Assembly: GCF_016741855.1 (NCBI RefSeq)
Contig: NZ_JAERRH010000013.1
Location: forward strand, 142,344 to 206,343
Direction: 5' to 3'
Source: Streptomyces musisoli
GTDB taxonomy: Bacteria; Actinomycetota; Actinomycetes; Streptomycetales; Streptomycetaceae
Length of the DNA: 64,000 bases
Shown here: piece after piece, positions 1 to 7,863 of the stretch
Position numbering within the stretch: the stretch's first letter is position 1
How the letters are laid out: every line of letters begins with the position of its first letter
Program-made: the position numbers and the translations under genes
Notes under the pieces: model-generated
Told to the model about the DNA's origin: nothing
What the model saw: only the letters and a program-made list of their open reading frames with translations
Databases searched by the model: none

Positions 1-289
1 CCAGGCCCGAGGCCTCCCCGCCCCGGTCCTCGCGGCCCGCTTCCACCGCGGTGTCGCCCGGGCCGTCACGGAGATCTGCCGCCGGGCCCGGGCGGTGACC
101 GGCCTGGCCACCGTCGCCCTCACCGGAGGCGTCTTCGTCAACGCCCTGCTGGAGGAGGAGTGCACCGCCCTGCTCGCGCGGGACGGATTCACGGTCCTGC
201 GGCACGGCGAGGTCCCCGCGGGCGACGGCGGACTGGCTCTCGGCCAGCTGATGGTCGCGGGAACAGCAAACAACCACGAGACGGAGTGA
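1..289 (+). CDS. hypF: Carbamoyltransferase HypF, C-terminal end (partial)
   Basis: The frame is open from base 2 to the TGA at 287-289, and the gene begins outside the window. The 95 visible residues match the end of the HypF Kae1-like domain, with an ARFHRG-type stretch near the left edge and then LTGGVFVNALL, a loop typical of HypF. HypF makes the carbamoyl group that is passed to the C-terminal cysteine of HypE on the way to the cyanide ligands of [NiFe]-hydrogenase. It lies 3 bases before hypC, so hypF-C-D-E form one transcription unit. The catalytic acylphosphatase, zinc-finger and YrdC parts are not visible. Confidence 0.9.
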   Translation, partial: QARGLPAPVLAARFHRGVARAVTEICRRARAVTGLATVALTGGVFVNALLEEECTALLARDGFTVLRHGEVPAGDGGLALGQLMVAGTANNHETE

Positions 290-292
290 CCC

Positions 293-583
293 ATGTGTCT
301 GGCAGTGCCCGGCAAGGTCGTGTCCATCGACCAGCGTGCCGACCCGCTCACCGGACTGATCGACTTCGGCGGAGTGCAGAAACAGGCGTGTCTGGAGTAC
401 CTGCCCGACATCCGGGTGGGGGAGTACGTCATCGTCCACGTCGGGTTCGCGCTCCAGCGCCTCGACGAGGAGTCGGCCCGGGCGTCTCTGGAGCTGTTCG
501 AGCAACTGGGGCTGCTGGAGGAGGAGTTCGGGGACGCCTGGGAGCAGGCGGCCCGGCAGGAGAGCGGAAGTGAGGCCCGGTGA
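293..583 (+). CDS. hypC: Hydrogenase maturation chaperone HypC
   Basis: This 96-residue protein is of the HypC/HupF family. It begins MCLAVPGKV, with the invariant Cys2 that carries the Fe(CN)2CO unit, and has the family VGxYVIVHVGFA segment near residues 43-54. HypC works with HypD to assemble the iron centre and then chaperones the hydrogenase large subunit, here presumably HhyL encoded at 4782-6575. It starts 3 bases after the hypF stop, and its stop overlaps the GTG of hypD by 4 bases (GTGA), suggesting translational coupling. The C-terminal acidic tail after about residue 75 is a little longer than in short HypC proteins. Confidence 0.95.
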   Translation: MCLAVPGKVVSIDQRADPLTGLIDFGGVQKQACLEYLPDIRVGEYVIVHVGFALQRLDEESARASLELFEQLGLLEEEFGDAWEQAARQESGSEAR

Positions 584-1725
584 AGTACATCGACGAGTTC
601 AACGACCCCGATCTGGCCCGCAGGCTGCTGGACGAGATCCGGGCCACCGTCACCCGGCCCTGGGCCCTGATGGAGGTCTGCGGTGGCCAGACACACTCCA
701 TCATCCGCCACGGTATCGACCAACTCCTGCCGGAGCAGGTGGAGTTGATCCACGGACCCGGCTGCCCGGTCTGTGTGACACCCCTCGACGTCATCGACAA
801 GGCCCTGGAGATCGCCGCCCGCCCCGACGTGATCTTCTGCTCCTTCGGGGACATGCTGCGCGTGCCGGGAACCGACCGAGACCTGTTCCGGGTCAAGGGC
901 GAGGGCGGGGACGTCCGCGTGGTGTACTCACCGCTCGACGCCCTCGAACTCGCCCGCAGGAACCCGGACGGCCAGGTCGTCTTCTTCGCGATCGGCTTCG
1001 AGACCACCGCACCCGCCAACGCCATGGCCGTGCACCAGGCCCGCCGGCTCGGCCTGGACAACTTCAGCCTGCTGGTGTCCCACGTCCGGGTCCCCCCGGC
1101 GATCGAGGCGATCATGACGGCCCCCGCCTGCCGGGTGCAGGGCTTCCTCGCCGCCGGACACGTGTGCAGCGTCATGGGCACCGCCGAATACCCGGACCTG
1201 GCCGAGAAGCACCGCGTGCCGGTCGTCGTGACCGGCTTCGAGCCGCTGGACATCCTCGAAGGGATCCGTCGCGCCGTCCACCAGCTGGAGCGCGGCGAGC
1301 ACCGGGTGGAGAACGCCTACCCCCGCGCCGTGCGCGACCAGGGCAACCCGGCGGCCCTGCGCATGCTCGAGGAGGTCTTCGAGGTCACCGACCGCAACTG
1401 GCGCGGCATCGGCCGCATCCCGGCCAGCGGCTGGCGGCTGGCCGACGCCTTCCGCGCCTACGACGCCGAGCACCGCTTCGACGTCTCCGGCATCCGCACC
1501 GAGGAGCCCGCCGTGTGCCGGGCCGGCGAGGTCCTCCAGGGGCTGATCAAGCCGACCGAGTGCGAGGCGTTCGGCAAGGCCTGCACCCCGCGCACCCCGC
1601 TCGGCGCCACCATGGTCTCCAGCGAGGGCGCCTGCGCCGCCTACTACCTCTACCGCCGGATGACCGGCGGCCCGGACCGGCAGGGATCCCGTATCCCGCG
1701 CGAGGAGATGAACCCCGTTGGCTGA
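580..1725 (+). CDS. hypD: Hydrogenase maturation protein HypD
   Basis: This is a 381-residue HypD, the scaffold on which Fe(CN)2CO is assembled with HypC and HypE. The visible motifs are Cys34 in CGGQTHS, then GPGCPVC with Cys62 and Cys65 as the thiol-redox pair. A C-terminal cysteine set (Cys328, Cys335, Cys352) fits the [4Fe-4S] cluster of the family. Start: GTG overlapping the hypC stop by 4 bases, giving MKYIDEF, a normal HypD N-terminus. The 3' end overlaps hypE by 8 bases. Length and motif spacing are normal for the family, and nothing appears missing. Confidence 0.96.
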   Translation: MKYIDEFNDPDLARRLLDEIRATVTRPWALMEVCGGQTHSIIRHGIDQLLPEQVELIHGPGCPVCVTPLDVIDKALEIAARPDVIFCSFGDMLRVPGTDRDLFRVKGEGGDVRVVYSPLDALELARRNPDGQVVFFAIGFETTAPANAMAVHQARRLGLDNFSLLVSHVRVPPAIEAIMTAPACRVQGFLAAGHVCSVMGTAEYPDLAEKHRVPVVVTGFEPLDILEGIRRAVHQLERGEHRVENAYPRAVRDQGNPAALRMLEEVFEVTDRNWRGIGRIPASGWRLADAFRAYDAEHRFDVSGIRTEEPAVCRAGEVLQGLIKPTECEAFGKACTPRTPLGATMVSSEGACAAYYLYRRMTGGPDRQGSRIPREEMNPVG

Positions 1726-2812
1726 CCTCGCCACCGAAGCGACGGCGGAGGCGGCAGAGCCGGCCGTCGACCCCGCGAACTGGACCTGCCCCGCGCCGCT
1801 GCGCGACCAGCCGGTCGTCGTCATGGGCCACGGCGGAGGCGGCGCCCTGTCCGCCGAACTGATCGAGCAGGTCTTCGCGCCCGCCTACGGCAACCCCACG
1901 CTCGCCGCCCTCACCGACTCGGCCGTCCTCGGAATGGGCGGTGCCCGGCTGGCCTTCTCCACCGACTCCTACGTCGTACGCCCGCTGTTCTTCCCCGGCG
2001 GCAGCCTCGGCGACCTGGCCGTCAACGGCACCGTCAACGACCTCGCGATGAGCGGCGCCCGGCCCGCGTACCTCTCCACCGCCTTCATCCTCGAAGAGGG
2101 CGTGGAACTGGCCGTCGTGGAGCGCGTCGCGTGGGCCGTCGGCGCGGCGGCCGAGGCGGCGGGTGTCACCGTCGCCACCGGCGACACCAAGGTCGTGGAG
2201 TCCGGGCACGGCGACGGTGTCTACGTCACCACCGCCGGCATCGGCCTCGTACCCGACGGGGTGGACATCCGCCCGCAGCGCGCCCGCCCGGGCGACGCCG
2301 TCATCGTCAGCGGGCCGATCGGCCTGCACGGGGTGGCGATCATGAGCGTCCGCGAGGGCCTGGAGTTCGGGGTCGAGATCGCCTCCGACACCGCGCCCCT
2401 GGCGGATCTCGTGGCCGCGATGCTGGCGGTCACCAAGGACGTCCATGTGCTGCGGGACCCCACTCGCGGCGGCCTCGGCGCGTCCCTCAACGAGATCGCC
2501 CGCGCCTCCGGCACCGGTGTCCGGCTGCGCGAGCGGGCCATCCCGGTACCGGACGAGGTCGCCAACGCCTGCGGCTTCCTCGGCCTGGACCCGCTGTACG
2601 TCGCCAACGAGGGCCGGCTCGTCACCTTCGTACCCCCCGAGCAGGCCGACGCCGTGCTGGCGGCGATGCGCGCCCACCCGCAGGGCGCCGGAGCGGCCCT
2701 CATCGGCGAGTGCGTGGCCGAGCACCCGGGCATGGTGGTCGTCGCCACCGGTCTCGGCGGCACCCGGGTGGTGGATCTGCCGCTGGGGGAGCAGCTGCCC
2801 CGCATCTGCTGA
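1718..2812 (+). CDS. hypE: Carbamoyl-phosphate-derived thiocyanate-forming protein HypE
   Basis: HypE dehydrates the carbamoyl group received from HypF on its C-terminal cysteine and passes cyanide to HypC-HypD. The protein ends in PRIC, the diagnostic HypE tail with Cys364 as carrier. It has the PurM/AIR-synthase fold signature, with MGHGGGG near residue 29, TDSAVLGMGG and TDSYVV motifs, and RDPTRGGLG around residue 247. Start: a TTG at 1718 overlapping hypD by 8 bases gives the longest sensible reading. It adds about 25 Ala/Glu-rich residues before the conserved core, so the true start could be slightly downstream. It is the last gene of the rightward hyp operon and faces hypA. Confidence 0.94.
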   Translation: MADLATEATAEAAEPAVDPANWTCPAPLRDQPVVVMGHGGGGALSAELIEQVFAPAYGNPTLAALTDSAVLGMGGARLAFSTDSYVVRPLFFPGGSLGDLAVNGTVNDLAMSGARPAYLSTAFILEEGVELAVVERVAWAVGAAAEAAGVTVATGDTKVVESGHGDGVYVTTAGIGLVPDGVDIRPQRARPGDAVIVSGPIGLHGVAIMSVREGLEFGVEIASDTAPLADLVAAMLAVTKDVHVLRDPTRGGLGASLNEIARASGTGVRLRERAIPVPDEVANACGFLGLDPLYVANEGRLVTFVPPEQADAVLAAMRAHPQGAGAALIGECVAEHPGMVVVATGLGGTRVVDLPLGEQLPRIC

Positions 2813-2825
2813 CCGCCCCACCGAC

Positions 2826-2862
2826 CGTGACCGGCCCCGCCGCGCAGGCGGGGCCGGTCACG
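2826..2862. terminator. Perfect hairpin between convergent hypE and hypA
   Basis: A 15-bp inverted repeat, GTGACCGGCCCCGCC at 2827-2841 and its complement at 2847-2861, surrounds a 5-base loop; a further C-G pair closes the base. It lies 14 bases after the hypE stop and covers the hypA stop codon. It has no T-run, as is common in Streptomyces, and would serve as a two-way terminator for the converging operons. Confidence 0.85.
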
Positions 2863-3199
2863 TCTCCACGCCGGTGATCTCCAGTTCGCGTCCGCTGCGC
2901 AGCTCCTGCGACGGCCGGTCGCAGCGCGGGCACCAGAAGAACGGGGGCATGCCGACCGCGAACTCCTCGGCGCACTCCCCGCACCAGGCCTGCGCGGGCA
3001 CCTGCTCGACCACGAGCCGGGCCGCCGCGAGGGCCGTGCCGTCGCGGGCCACCTCGAAGGCGAAGTGCAGCGCGTCCGGCACCACCCCCGCCAGTTCTCC
3101 GACCCGGACGGTCACCGACGACACGTCGCCGGTGCCGTCCGCCCGGGCGATCTCCCCGGCCTGCTCCACGATCGCGGTCGCGATCGACAGTTCGTGCAC
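2858..3199 (-). CDS. hypA: Nickel chaperone HypA
   Basis: This 113-residue protein begins MHELSIA, the invariant HypA start with His2 for nickel. It has a zinc site of two CxxC pairs, Cys73/Cys76 (CGEC) and Cys90/Cys93 (CPRC). HypA, usually with the GTPase HypB, inserts nickel into the large-subunit precursor after the iron centre is in place. It is the last gene of the leftward hydrogenase operon, 7 bases after the stop of a 63-aa membrane protein. hypB is not in the window, so it must lie outside or be replaced. The last codons and the stop lie within the terminator stem. Confidence 0.95.
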   Translation of the reverse strand: MHELSIATAIVEQAGEIARADGTGDVSSVTVRVGELAGVVPDALHFAFEVARDGTALAAARLVVEQVPAQAWCGECAEEFAVGMPPFFWCPRCDRPSQELRSGRELEITGVET

Positions 3200-3206
3200 G
3201 CCGGCC

Positions 3207-3398
3207 TCACGGGTACCGGCGGTGGGCGCGCAGCCCTCCGGTCATCCGGTAGATCCGCAACTCGCGCACGATGCCCGGGAACTCCTTGACGAAGAGGGCC
3301 GTGAGCACGCCGCCGACCAGCGCGGCCTGCGCCACGAGCAGCTGCCGTCCCGACATCCCCGTCCGCACGTTCCTTCTTCTTCGCATGGCCGTGTTCAT
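3207..3398 (-). CDS. Small single-pass membrane protein, DUF6893-like
   Basis: This is a 63-residue protein with a basic N-terminus (RRRR at 6-9), one hydrophobic helix at about residues 20-38, and an amphipathic basic tail (FVKEFPGIVRELRIYRM). This layout matches small actinobacterial proteins annotated DUF6893, though I assign the family from memory. The ATG at 3398 was chosen because AGGAAG lies 7 bases upstream; a longer frame from 3566 has no ribosome site and odd composition. It sits 19 bases after a 68-aa gene and 7 bases before hypA, so it is co-transcribed with the hydrogenase genes. The role is unknown; it could anchor or locate the otherwise soluble hydrogenase at the membrane, which is inference only. 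Confidence 0.72.
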   Translation of the reverse strand: MNTAMRRRRNVRTGMSGRQLLVAQAALVGGVLTALFVKEFPGIVRELRIYRMTGGLRAHRRYP

Positions 3399-3417
3399 GG
3401 CGTCACTTCCTGCTCTC

Positions 3418-3624
3418 TCATCCCGGCGAGATGTTCGGCATGTCCTCCACCAGGGCGTCATGCCGTTTCCAGTGGACACCGGTGGAGCGGCGGGCGTCGG
3501 AGCTGCCGTCCGCGTGGTGTCCGGTCTGGTGCTTGTAGGGGCCCCTGTTGCCCTGGTGCAGTCCACGCACGTGGGAGGGCGTGTCGGGCTTGGCCTGGGG
3601 GCGGCCCACTCGGATGCTGCCCAT
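3418..3624 (-). CDS. Small conserved protein of the hydrogenase operon (68 aa)
   Basis: A short hydrophilic protein with no membrane segment and no cysteine. It contains PDTPSHVRG and ARRSTGV and ends MPNISPG. These patches recall short conserved proteins I associate with actinobacterial hydrogenase operons (RSTG and MPNLSP-like ends), but I cannot name a family. Start: the ATG at 3622-3624 has AGGAG 7 bases upstream. It is followed by the 63-aa membrane protein and preceded by DUF5947, whose stop is 20 bases upstream. It is rich in His, Arg and Gly. Presence of a good ribosome site and the tight operon spacing support a real gene. A role in maturation or in holding complex partners is guesswork. 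Confidence 0.7.
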   Translation of the reverse strand: MGSIRVGRPQAKPDTPSHVRGLHQGNRGPYKHQTGHHADGSSDARRSTGVHWKRHDALVEDMPNISPG

Positions 3625-3644
3625 GTCCGTTCTCCTTCCGGGTC

Positions 3645-4241
3645 TCACGACCGCTCGGTCAGCTCCCTGAAGAACTGTTCTACGGCCGGCCAGACCTCGC
3701 CGCCACCGGACAGGCCCCGCCACTCGCGGCGGACCAGGGCGATCATCCGGTAGCAGTCGTCGACCGGCACGATCCAGTGTGCGTCGAGGCCGCGCACGGT
3801 GTTCACCAGCAGCGCCTCCACATCCGGTGTCATCGTCGCGAGCTGCGGGACCGAGGCGGCCAGCCGCTGCCAGGCCGCCGCGTCCACCTCCCAGCGCATG
3901 GCACCGGCCGGGCTCGGCCCCTGCGCGGTGACGGTGCCGTCGGCGCGCGGGACGAAGAACACCAGCCCCACCGGAACCCCGAGCACCGCCGTGTCGACCG
4001 GCGGCAGCCGCAGCCGGCGCCGGGGCACGAGCCGGTAGCGGCCCTCGCCCGCCCCGTCGTCGGCGAACAGCACCGAGCAGGGCCGGCACACGCACCGCAC
4101 CTCGGCGGCACCGGTGTCGTACAGGTGGGGGTGTTCCGCGGCCACGGGCGCGGCGCACAGCTCGCACACCTCGGCCTCCGCCCGCTCCGCGCGCCCGGCG
4201 GCGGAGCGGATCACCCGGGCGAGGGCCCCGTCCACGCTCAC
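3645..4241 (-). CDS. DUF5947 family protein, hydrogenase-associated
   Basis: A 198-residue protein. Near the N-terminus it has a cysteine/histidine cluster, CELC (about residues 24-27), then HPHLYD, then CVCRPC about 20 residues later. This is suited to bind zinc or a small iron-sulfur centre. The rest is an alpha/beta domain containing VGLVFFV and DDCYRMIALVRREW. I recognise it as DUF5947, a family seen beside actinobacterial hydrogenases. The GTG at 4241 overlaps the stop of the NifU-like gene by 4 bases (GTGA), a strong sign of coupled translation and shared function. No biochemical role is known to me; electron transfer or cluster delivery to the hydrogenase is a reasonable inference from cysteines and context. 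Confidence 0.82.
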   Translation of the reverse strand: MSVDGALARVIRSAAGRAERAEAEVCELCAAPVAAEHPHLYDTGAAEVRCVCRPCSVLFADDGAGEGRYRLVPRRRLRLPPVDTAVLGVPVGLVFFVPRADGTVTAQGPSPAGAMRWEVDAAAWQRLAASVPQLATMTPDVEALLVNTVRGLDAHWIVPVDDCYRMIALVRREWRGLSGGGEVWPAVEQFFRELTERS

Positions 4242-4789
4242 CGCGCCTCCTGGGCCACGGCCCGGCGCTTGATCGTGCTCAGCGGTACGAACGCCGCGGT
4301 CGCCTTGCGCTCCGCGGTGACCACCTCGACCGACTCCAGTTCCGGGGCCACCGCGAGGACGGCGGCCCGTACGGCCTCGACGACGTCGGCCGACCCGCCG
4401 CCGCACCCGGAACCGCATCCGCCGCCGCTCAGCCGTACCCGCGCCACCTGCCCGTCGACGCCGGACCACACCAGGTCACCGCCGCGCTCGCGCACCGCCG
4501 GCCGCAGCCTCTCCACGGCGCGGGCGGCCCGGCTCTCGACGGGCTCGGGGTGGATGTCGTGCAGCACGAGCAGGTGCCCGAGCAGCTCGTCCTCCGTCAG
4601 CTTCGCCCGCAGCGGTTCCTCCGCGTGGTCCAGCACCCGGGCTAGGGCCTCGCCGTAGACCTCGGTCAGCAGCCGCACCGCCTCCAGCGCGGGGCCGGGC
4701 ATGGCCTCCAGCCCGGCCAGCACCTCGTCGAGGCGGGCGAGCCGCGCCTCCACCACCGGGTCCGGCAGCCGCACGGCGGCGTCAGCCAT
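4238..4789 (-). CDS. NifU-like domain protein of the hydrogenase operon
   Basis: This 183-residue protein has a helical N-terminal half (about 1-90), then a C-terminal NifU-type domain (about 100-175). That domain has RVRLSGGGCGSGC at 118-129 and VAPELESVEVV after it. Classical NifU domains hold a cluster with CxxC; here the cysteines are Cys125 and Cys129 (CxxxC) in a very glycine-rich loop, followed by GGGS. Its ATG overlaps the 3' end of hhyL by 8 bases and its stop overlaps DUF5947 by 4, so all three are tightly coupled. It may carry a cluster for electron exit from the hydrogenase or support cluster assembly. Putative iron-sulfur partner proteins are reported beside mycobacterial hydrogenases, but I cannot confirm that this one is homologous. 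Confidence 0.8.
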   Translation of the reverse strand: MADAAVRLPDPVVEARLARLDEVLAGLEAMPGPALEAVRLLTEVYGEALARVLDHAEEPLRAKLTEDELLGHLLVLHDIHPEPVESRAARAVERLRPAVRERGGDLVWSGVDGQVARVRLSGGGCGSGCGGGSADVVEAVRAAVLAVAPELESVEVVTAERKATAAFVPLSTIKRRAVAQEAR

Positions 4790-6575
4790 GGTCGGCTCCG
4801 TACGTCGGCGAGTGCACGGTGGTCAGGGTCCTGCCCTTGCCCATGTACATGTGGACGCCGCACGGCAGACAGGGGTCGAAGCTGCGGACGGTGCGCATGA
4901 TGTCGACGCCCTTGAAGTCGTCGGGGCCGTTCTCCTCGAAGATCGGCTGGCCCTGGACGGCGTCCTCGTAGGGGCCGGGCGTGCCGTAGATGTCGCGGGG
5001 GCTGGCGTTCCACGGGGTCGGCGGGTACGGGTGGTAGTTGGCGATCTTCTTGTCGCGGATCACCAGGTGGTGGGAGAGGACGCCGCGCACCGCCTCGTGG
5101 AAGCCGCAGCCGATCGCCTCGTCCGGTACCTCGAAGTTCTCGTACACCTTCGTGTCGCCGCTCTTGAGCATGCCCATGGCCTCCTCCAGGAAGTGAAGGG
5201 CCATGGCGGCGGCGTAGGCGATGAAGTAGGGCCGGGCGCGGTCCCGTTCCAGGGTGTTGCTCCACTTGGGGATGCGCCACTCCAGGGTCGTCTCCGGGAG
5301 CTTCTCGCCCTTGGGCAGGGTGATGCGGATGGCGCCGCCGGTCGCCTTGACGTACGGCGTGTCGACGAGGCCGCTCAGCGCGGTCGACCAGAGCCGGGCG
5401 AGGGGGCCGCCGCCGGTGTCGAGGGCGAGGCGGTCGCCGGTCTCCGGGTGGTGCCAGCGGGGGCTCATCACCCAGCTGTAGTTGCCCTCGAAGTCCCGCT
5501 TCTGCGGCACCGGGACCGTGGTCTGGTTCCACGGGTGGCGCATGTCGACGGGGTTGCCGAGGGGGTCGTGGGTGACGAACGGGTCCTCGTTCACCCAGTC
5601 CTCGTAGAACGAGCTGCCCAGCATGATGCGCAGCCCGAGGTTGATGTCGACGAGGTTGTTCGTGACCAGCTTGCCGTCCACGATGATGCCCGGGGTGACG
5701 TACATCGCCCGGCCCCACTCGTTCATCGTCGCGTAGCGGTAGTCGACGACGTCCGGGTTCTGGAAGGCGCCCCAGCAGCCCAGCAGGATGCGGCGCTTGC
5801 CGACCTCCTCGTAGCCCGGCAGGGCCTCGTAGAAGAAGTCGAAGACGTCGTCGTTCATCGCCACCGCCTTCTTGATGAAGTCGATGACGCGCATCAGCCG
5901 GCTGAGGTAGTCGGTGAAGGTGTTCGGCTGCGGCATCGTGCCGACGCCGCCCGGGTACAGCGTGGAGGGGTGTACGTGCCGCCCCTCCATCAGGCAGAAC
6001 ATCTCCCGGGTGATCCGGCTGACCTTGAGCGCCTCCTTGTAGACCTCGCCCTCGAAGGGGTTGAAGGCCTTCATGATGTCGGCGATGGTGCGGTAGCCGT
6101 GCACGTCCCCGCGGGGTGCGTCGGTGCGCTCGGCGCGGGCCAGCACACTCGGGTTGGTGGCCTTCACCATCGCCTCGCAGAAGTCCACGAAGACCAGGTT
6201 GTCCTGGAAGATCGTGTGGTCGAAGATGTACTCCGCCGCCTCGCCCAGGTTGGTGATGTGCTCGGCCAGCTTCGGCGGCTTGACGCCGTAGGCCATCTGC
6301 TGCGCGTAGTTGGAGCAGGTGGTGTGGTTGTCGCCGCAGATGCCGCAGATCCGCGAGGTGATGAACCCGGCGTCCCGCGGGTCCTTGCCCTTCATGAACA
6401 CCGAGTAGCCGCGGAACAGCGACGAGGTGCTGTGGCACTCCACGACTTCCCGGTTGGCGAAGTCGATCTTCGTGTAGATGCCCAGGTTGCCGATGATCCG
6501 GGTGATCGGATCCCAGGACATGTCCACGATCTGGGCGGGTTTGCGTCCTGCTTGCCGGGACTCGGTGGTGGTCAT
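4782..6575 (-). CDS. hhyL: [NiFe]-hydrogenase large subunit, actinobacterial high-affinity type (group 1h)
   Basis: A 597-residue catalytic subunit. The nickel ligands are visible: RICGICGDNH with Cys77 and Cys80, and DPCLPCGVH with Cys569, Cys572 and His575. A 22-residue tail follows His575, so a maturation endopeptidase should cleave there; no such protease is in the window. The sequence is of the group 1h (formerly group 5) type that oxidises trace H2 in aerobic soil actinobacteria, judged from the L1/L2 motifs, the soluble partner and the operon. Start: ATG at 6575, giving MTTTESRQ before SWDPITRIIG. The gene is 76 bases after hhyS and overlaps the NifU-like gene. Confidence 0.94.
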   Translation of the reverse strand: MTTTESRQAGRKPAQIVDMSWDPITRIIGNLGIYTKIDFANREVVECHSTSSLFRGYSVFMKGKDPRDAGFITSRICGICGDNHTTCSNYAQQMAYGVKPPKLAEHITNLGEAAEYIFDHTIFQDNLVFVDFCEAMVKATNPSVLARAERTDAPRGDVHGYRTIADIMKAFNPFEGEVYKEALKVSRITREMFCLMEGRHVHPSTLYPGGVGTMPQPNTFTDYLSRLMRVIDFIKKAVAMNDDVFDFFYEALPGYEEVGKRRILLGCWGAFQNPDVVDYRYATMNEWGRAMYVTPGIIVDGKLVTNNLVDINLGLRIMLGSSFYEDWVNEDPFVTHDPLGNPVDMRHPWNQTTVPVPQKRDFEGNYSWVMSPRWHHPETGDRLALDTGGGPLARLWSTALSGLVDTPYVKATGGAIRITLPKGEKLPETTLEWRIPKWSNTLERDRARPYFIAYAAAMALHFLEEAMGMLKSGDTKVYENFEVPDEAIGCGFHEAVRGVLSHHLVIRDKKIANYHPYPPTPWNASPRDIYGTPGPYEDAVQGQPIFEENGPDDFKGVDIMRTVRSFDPCLPCGVHMYMGKGRTLTTVHSPTYGADHG

Positions 6576-6651
6576 CTGCGGTACTGCCCCTCGCTGTTCG
6601 GGTTCGGCGATGTGATGGCGGGATGCGGGACGGGCGCGGTCACCGGCGGGT

Positions 6652-7740
6652 TCACGCGCGCCAGTGCGGGTCGTAGCCGCTGGTCAGCTTGCGCTTGTTG
6701 TGGCGCCACTTGGGCTCGTGGTTCACCATGTCGTTGGTCAGCCCGCGCAGCCGTCGGATGACCGCCCCGTAGGGCCTGATCACCATCGTCGACAGCGTGC
6801 CGCCCGGGGGTTCGTCCATGAACGGCATGAAGGCGTCCGGGAAGCTCGGCATCGTGCAGCCGATGCAGATGCCGCCGACGTTCGGGCAGCCGCCGATCCC
6901 GGCCATCCAGCCGCGCTTGGGCACGTTGCAGTTGACGACCGGGCCCCAGCAGCCCACCTTCACCTGGCACTTGGGCGAGTTGTAGTCCCGCGCGAAGTCG
7001 CCCTGCTCGTAGTACGCGGCCCGGTCGCAGCCCTCGTGCACGGTCTTCCCGAACAGCCACTGCGGACGCAGCATGTGGTCCAGCGGCGGCGGGGGAGCGG
7101 CACCGGCCGCGTGCTGGAGCACCCAGACCAGGGTCTCCATGAAGTTCTCCGGCTGGATCGGACAGCCGGGCACGTTGACGACCGGGAGGCCCGAGCGCGC
7201 CTTGAACTCCCAGCCCAGGTAGTCGGCGAGCCCCATGCAGCCGGTCGGGTTGCCGGCCATGGCGTGGATGCCGCCGAACGTCGCACAGGTGCCGGCCGCG
7301 ACCACCGCCCATGCCCTGGGCGCCAGCTGGTCGATCCAGTCGTTGAGCGTCTGCGGCTCACCGGTGTCGGGGTCGTTGCCGAACGACGTCCAGTAGCCGT
7401 CGCCCTCGATGATGTTCTGGTTCGGGATCGAGCCCTCGATGACCAGGATGAACGGCTCCAGCTCACCACGTGCCGCGGCCCGGTACGGGGCGAGGAAGTC
7501 CTCGCCGCCCAGGCTCGGCGAGAGCACCTTGTTGACCAGGTTCACCTTCGGCAGGCCCGGGATCAGCCCGAGCACCACGTCCTCGATGGACGGCTGGCCC
7601 GCGGCGGTCAGCGACACGGTGTCGCCGTCGCAGCTCATGCCCTCCGAGATCCAGAGGATGGTGATCTCGTCGAAGCCTTCCCGCGCCTGTGCCCCGCCGG
7701 GCTCGCCGCGGACTTCGGTGGAACCGCTCTGTGGGGTCAT
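6652..7740 (-). CDS. hhyS: [NiFe]-hydrogenase small subunit, actinobacterial high-affinity type
   Basis: A 362-residue iron-sulfur subunit. There is no twin-arginine signal and no C-terminal membrane helix, so the enzyme stays on the cytosolic side. The proximal-cluster motif reads GMSCDGD with Cys37 and Asp40 where most enzymes have a second cysteine. A 3Cys-1Asp proximal cluster is a known hallmark of actinobacterial-type hydrogenase. Other cluster ligands are in GTCATFGG, NVPGCP, HEGCDR, SPKCQVKVGCWGP and the GGCPNVGGICIGC stretch. Start: ATG at 7740 with GGAGG 8 bases upstream. It passes electrons from HhyL towards the respiratory chain, and lies 76 bases before hhyL. Confidence 0.94.
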   Translation of the reverse strand: MTPQSGSTEVRGEPGGAQAREGFDEITILWISEGMSCDGDTVSLTAAGQPSIEDVVLGLIPGLPKVNLVNKVLSPSLGGEDFLAPYRAAARGELEPFILVIEGSIPNQNIIEGDGYWTSFGNDPDTGEPQTLNDWIDQLAPRAWAVVAAGTCATFGGIHAMAGNPTGCMGLADYLGWEFKARSGLPVVNVPGCPIQPENFMETLVWVLQHAAGAAPPPPLDHMLRPQWLFGKTVHEGCDRAAYYEQGDFARDYNSPKCQVKVGCWGPVVNCNVPKRGWMAGIGGCPNVGGICIGCTMPSFPDAFMPFMDEPPGGTLSTMVIRPYGAVIRRLRGLTNDMVNHEPKWRHNKRKLTSGYDPHWRA

Positions 7741-7863
7741 GTCTGGGGCCTCCGTTGCAGCCGGTCTCGAAAACCGTTCAAAGCCGCGGCCGGCGGGGCC
7801 GCGAGGGTTGGTGCGGGGGGTTCGTCGGGGGCGGGAACCGCCCGGTGGCGGCGGGCCGGCCTC

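Noticed and set aside
3207..3566. 119-residue version of the small membrane protein
   Set aside because: The first 56 residues are Thr/Arg/Pro-rich and are the other frame of the 68-aa gene; AGGAAG supports the ATG at 3398.
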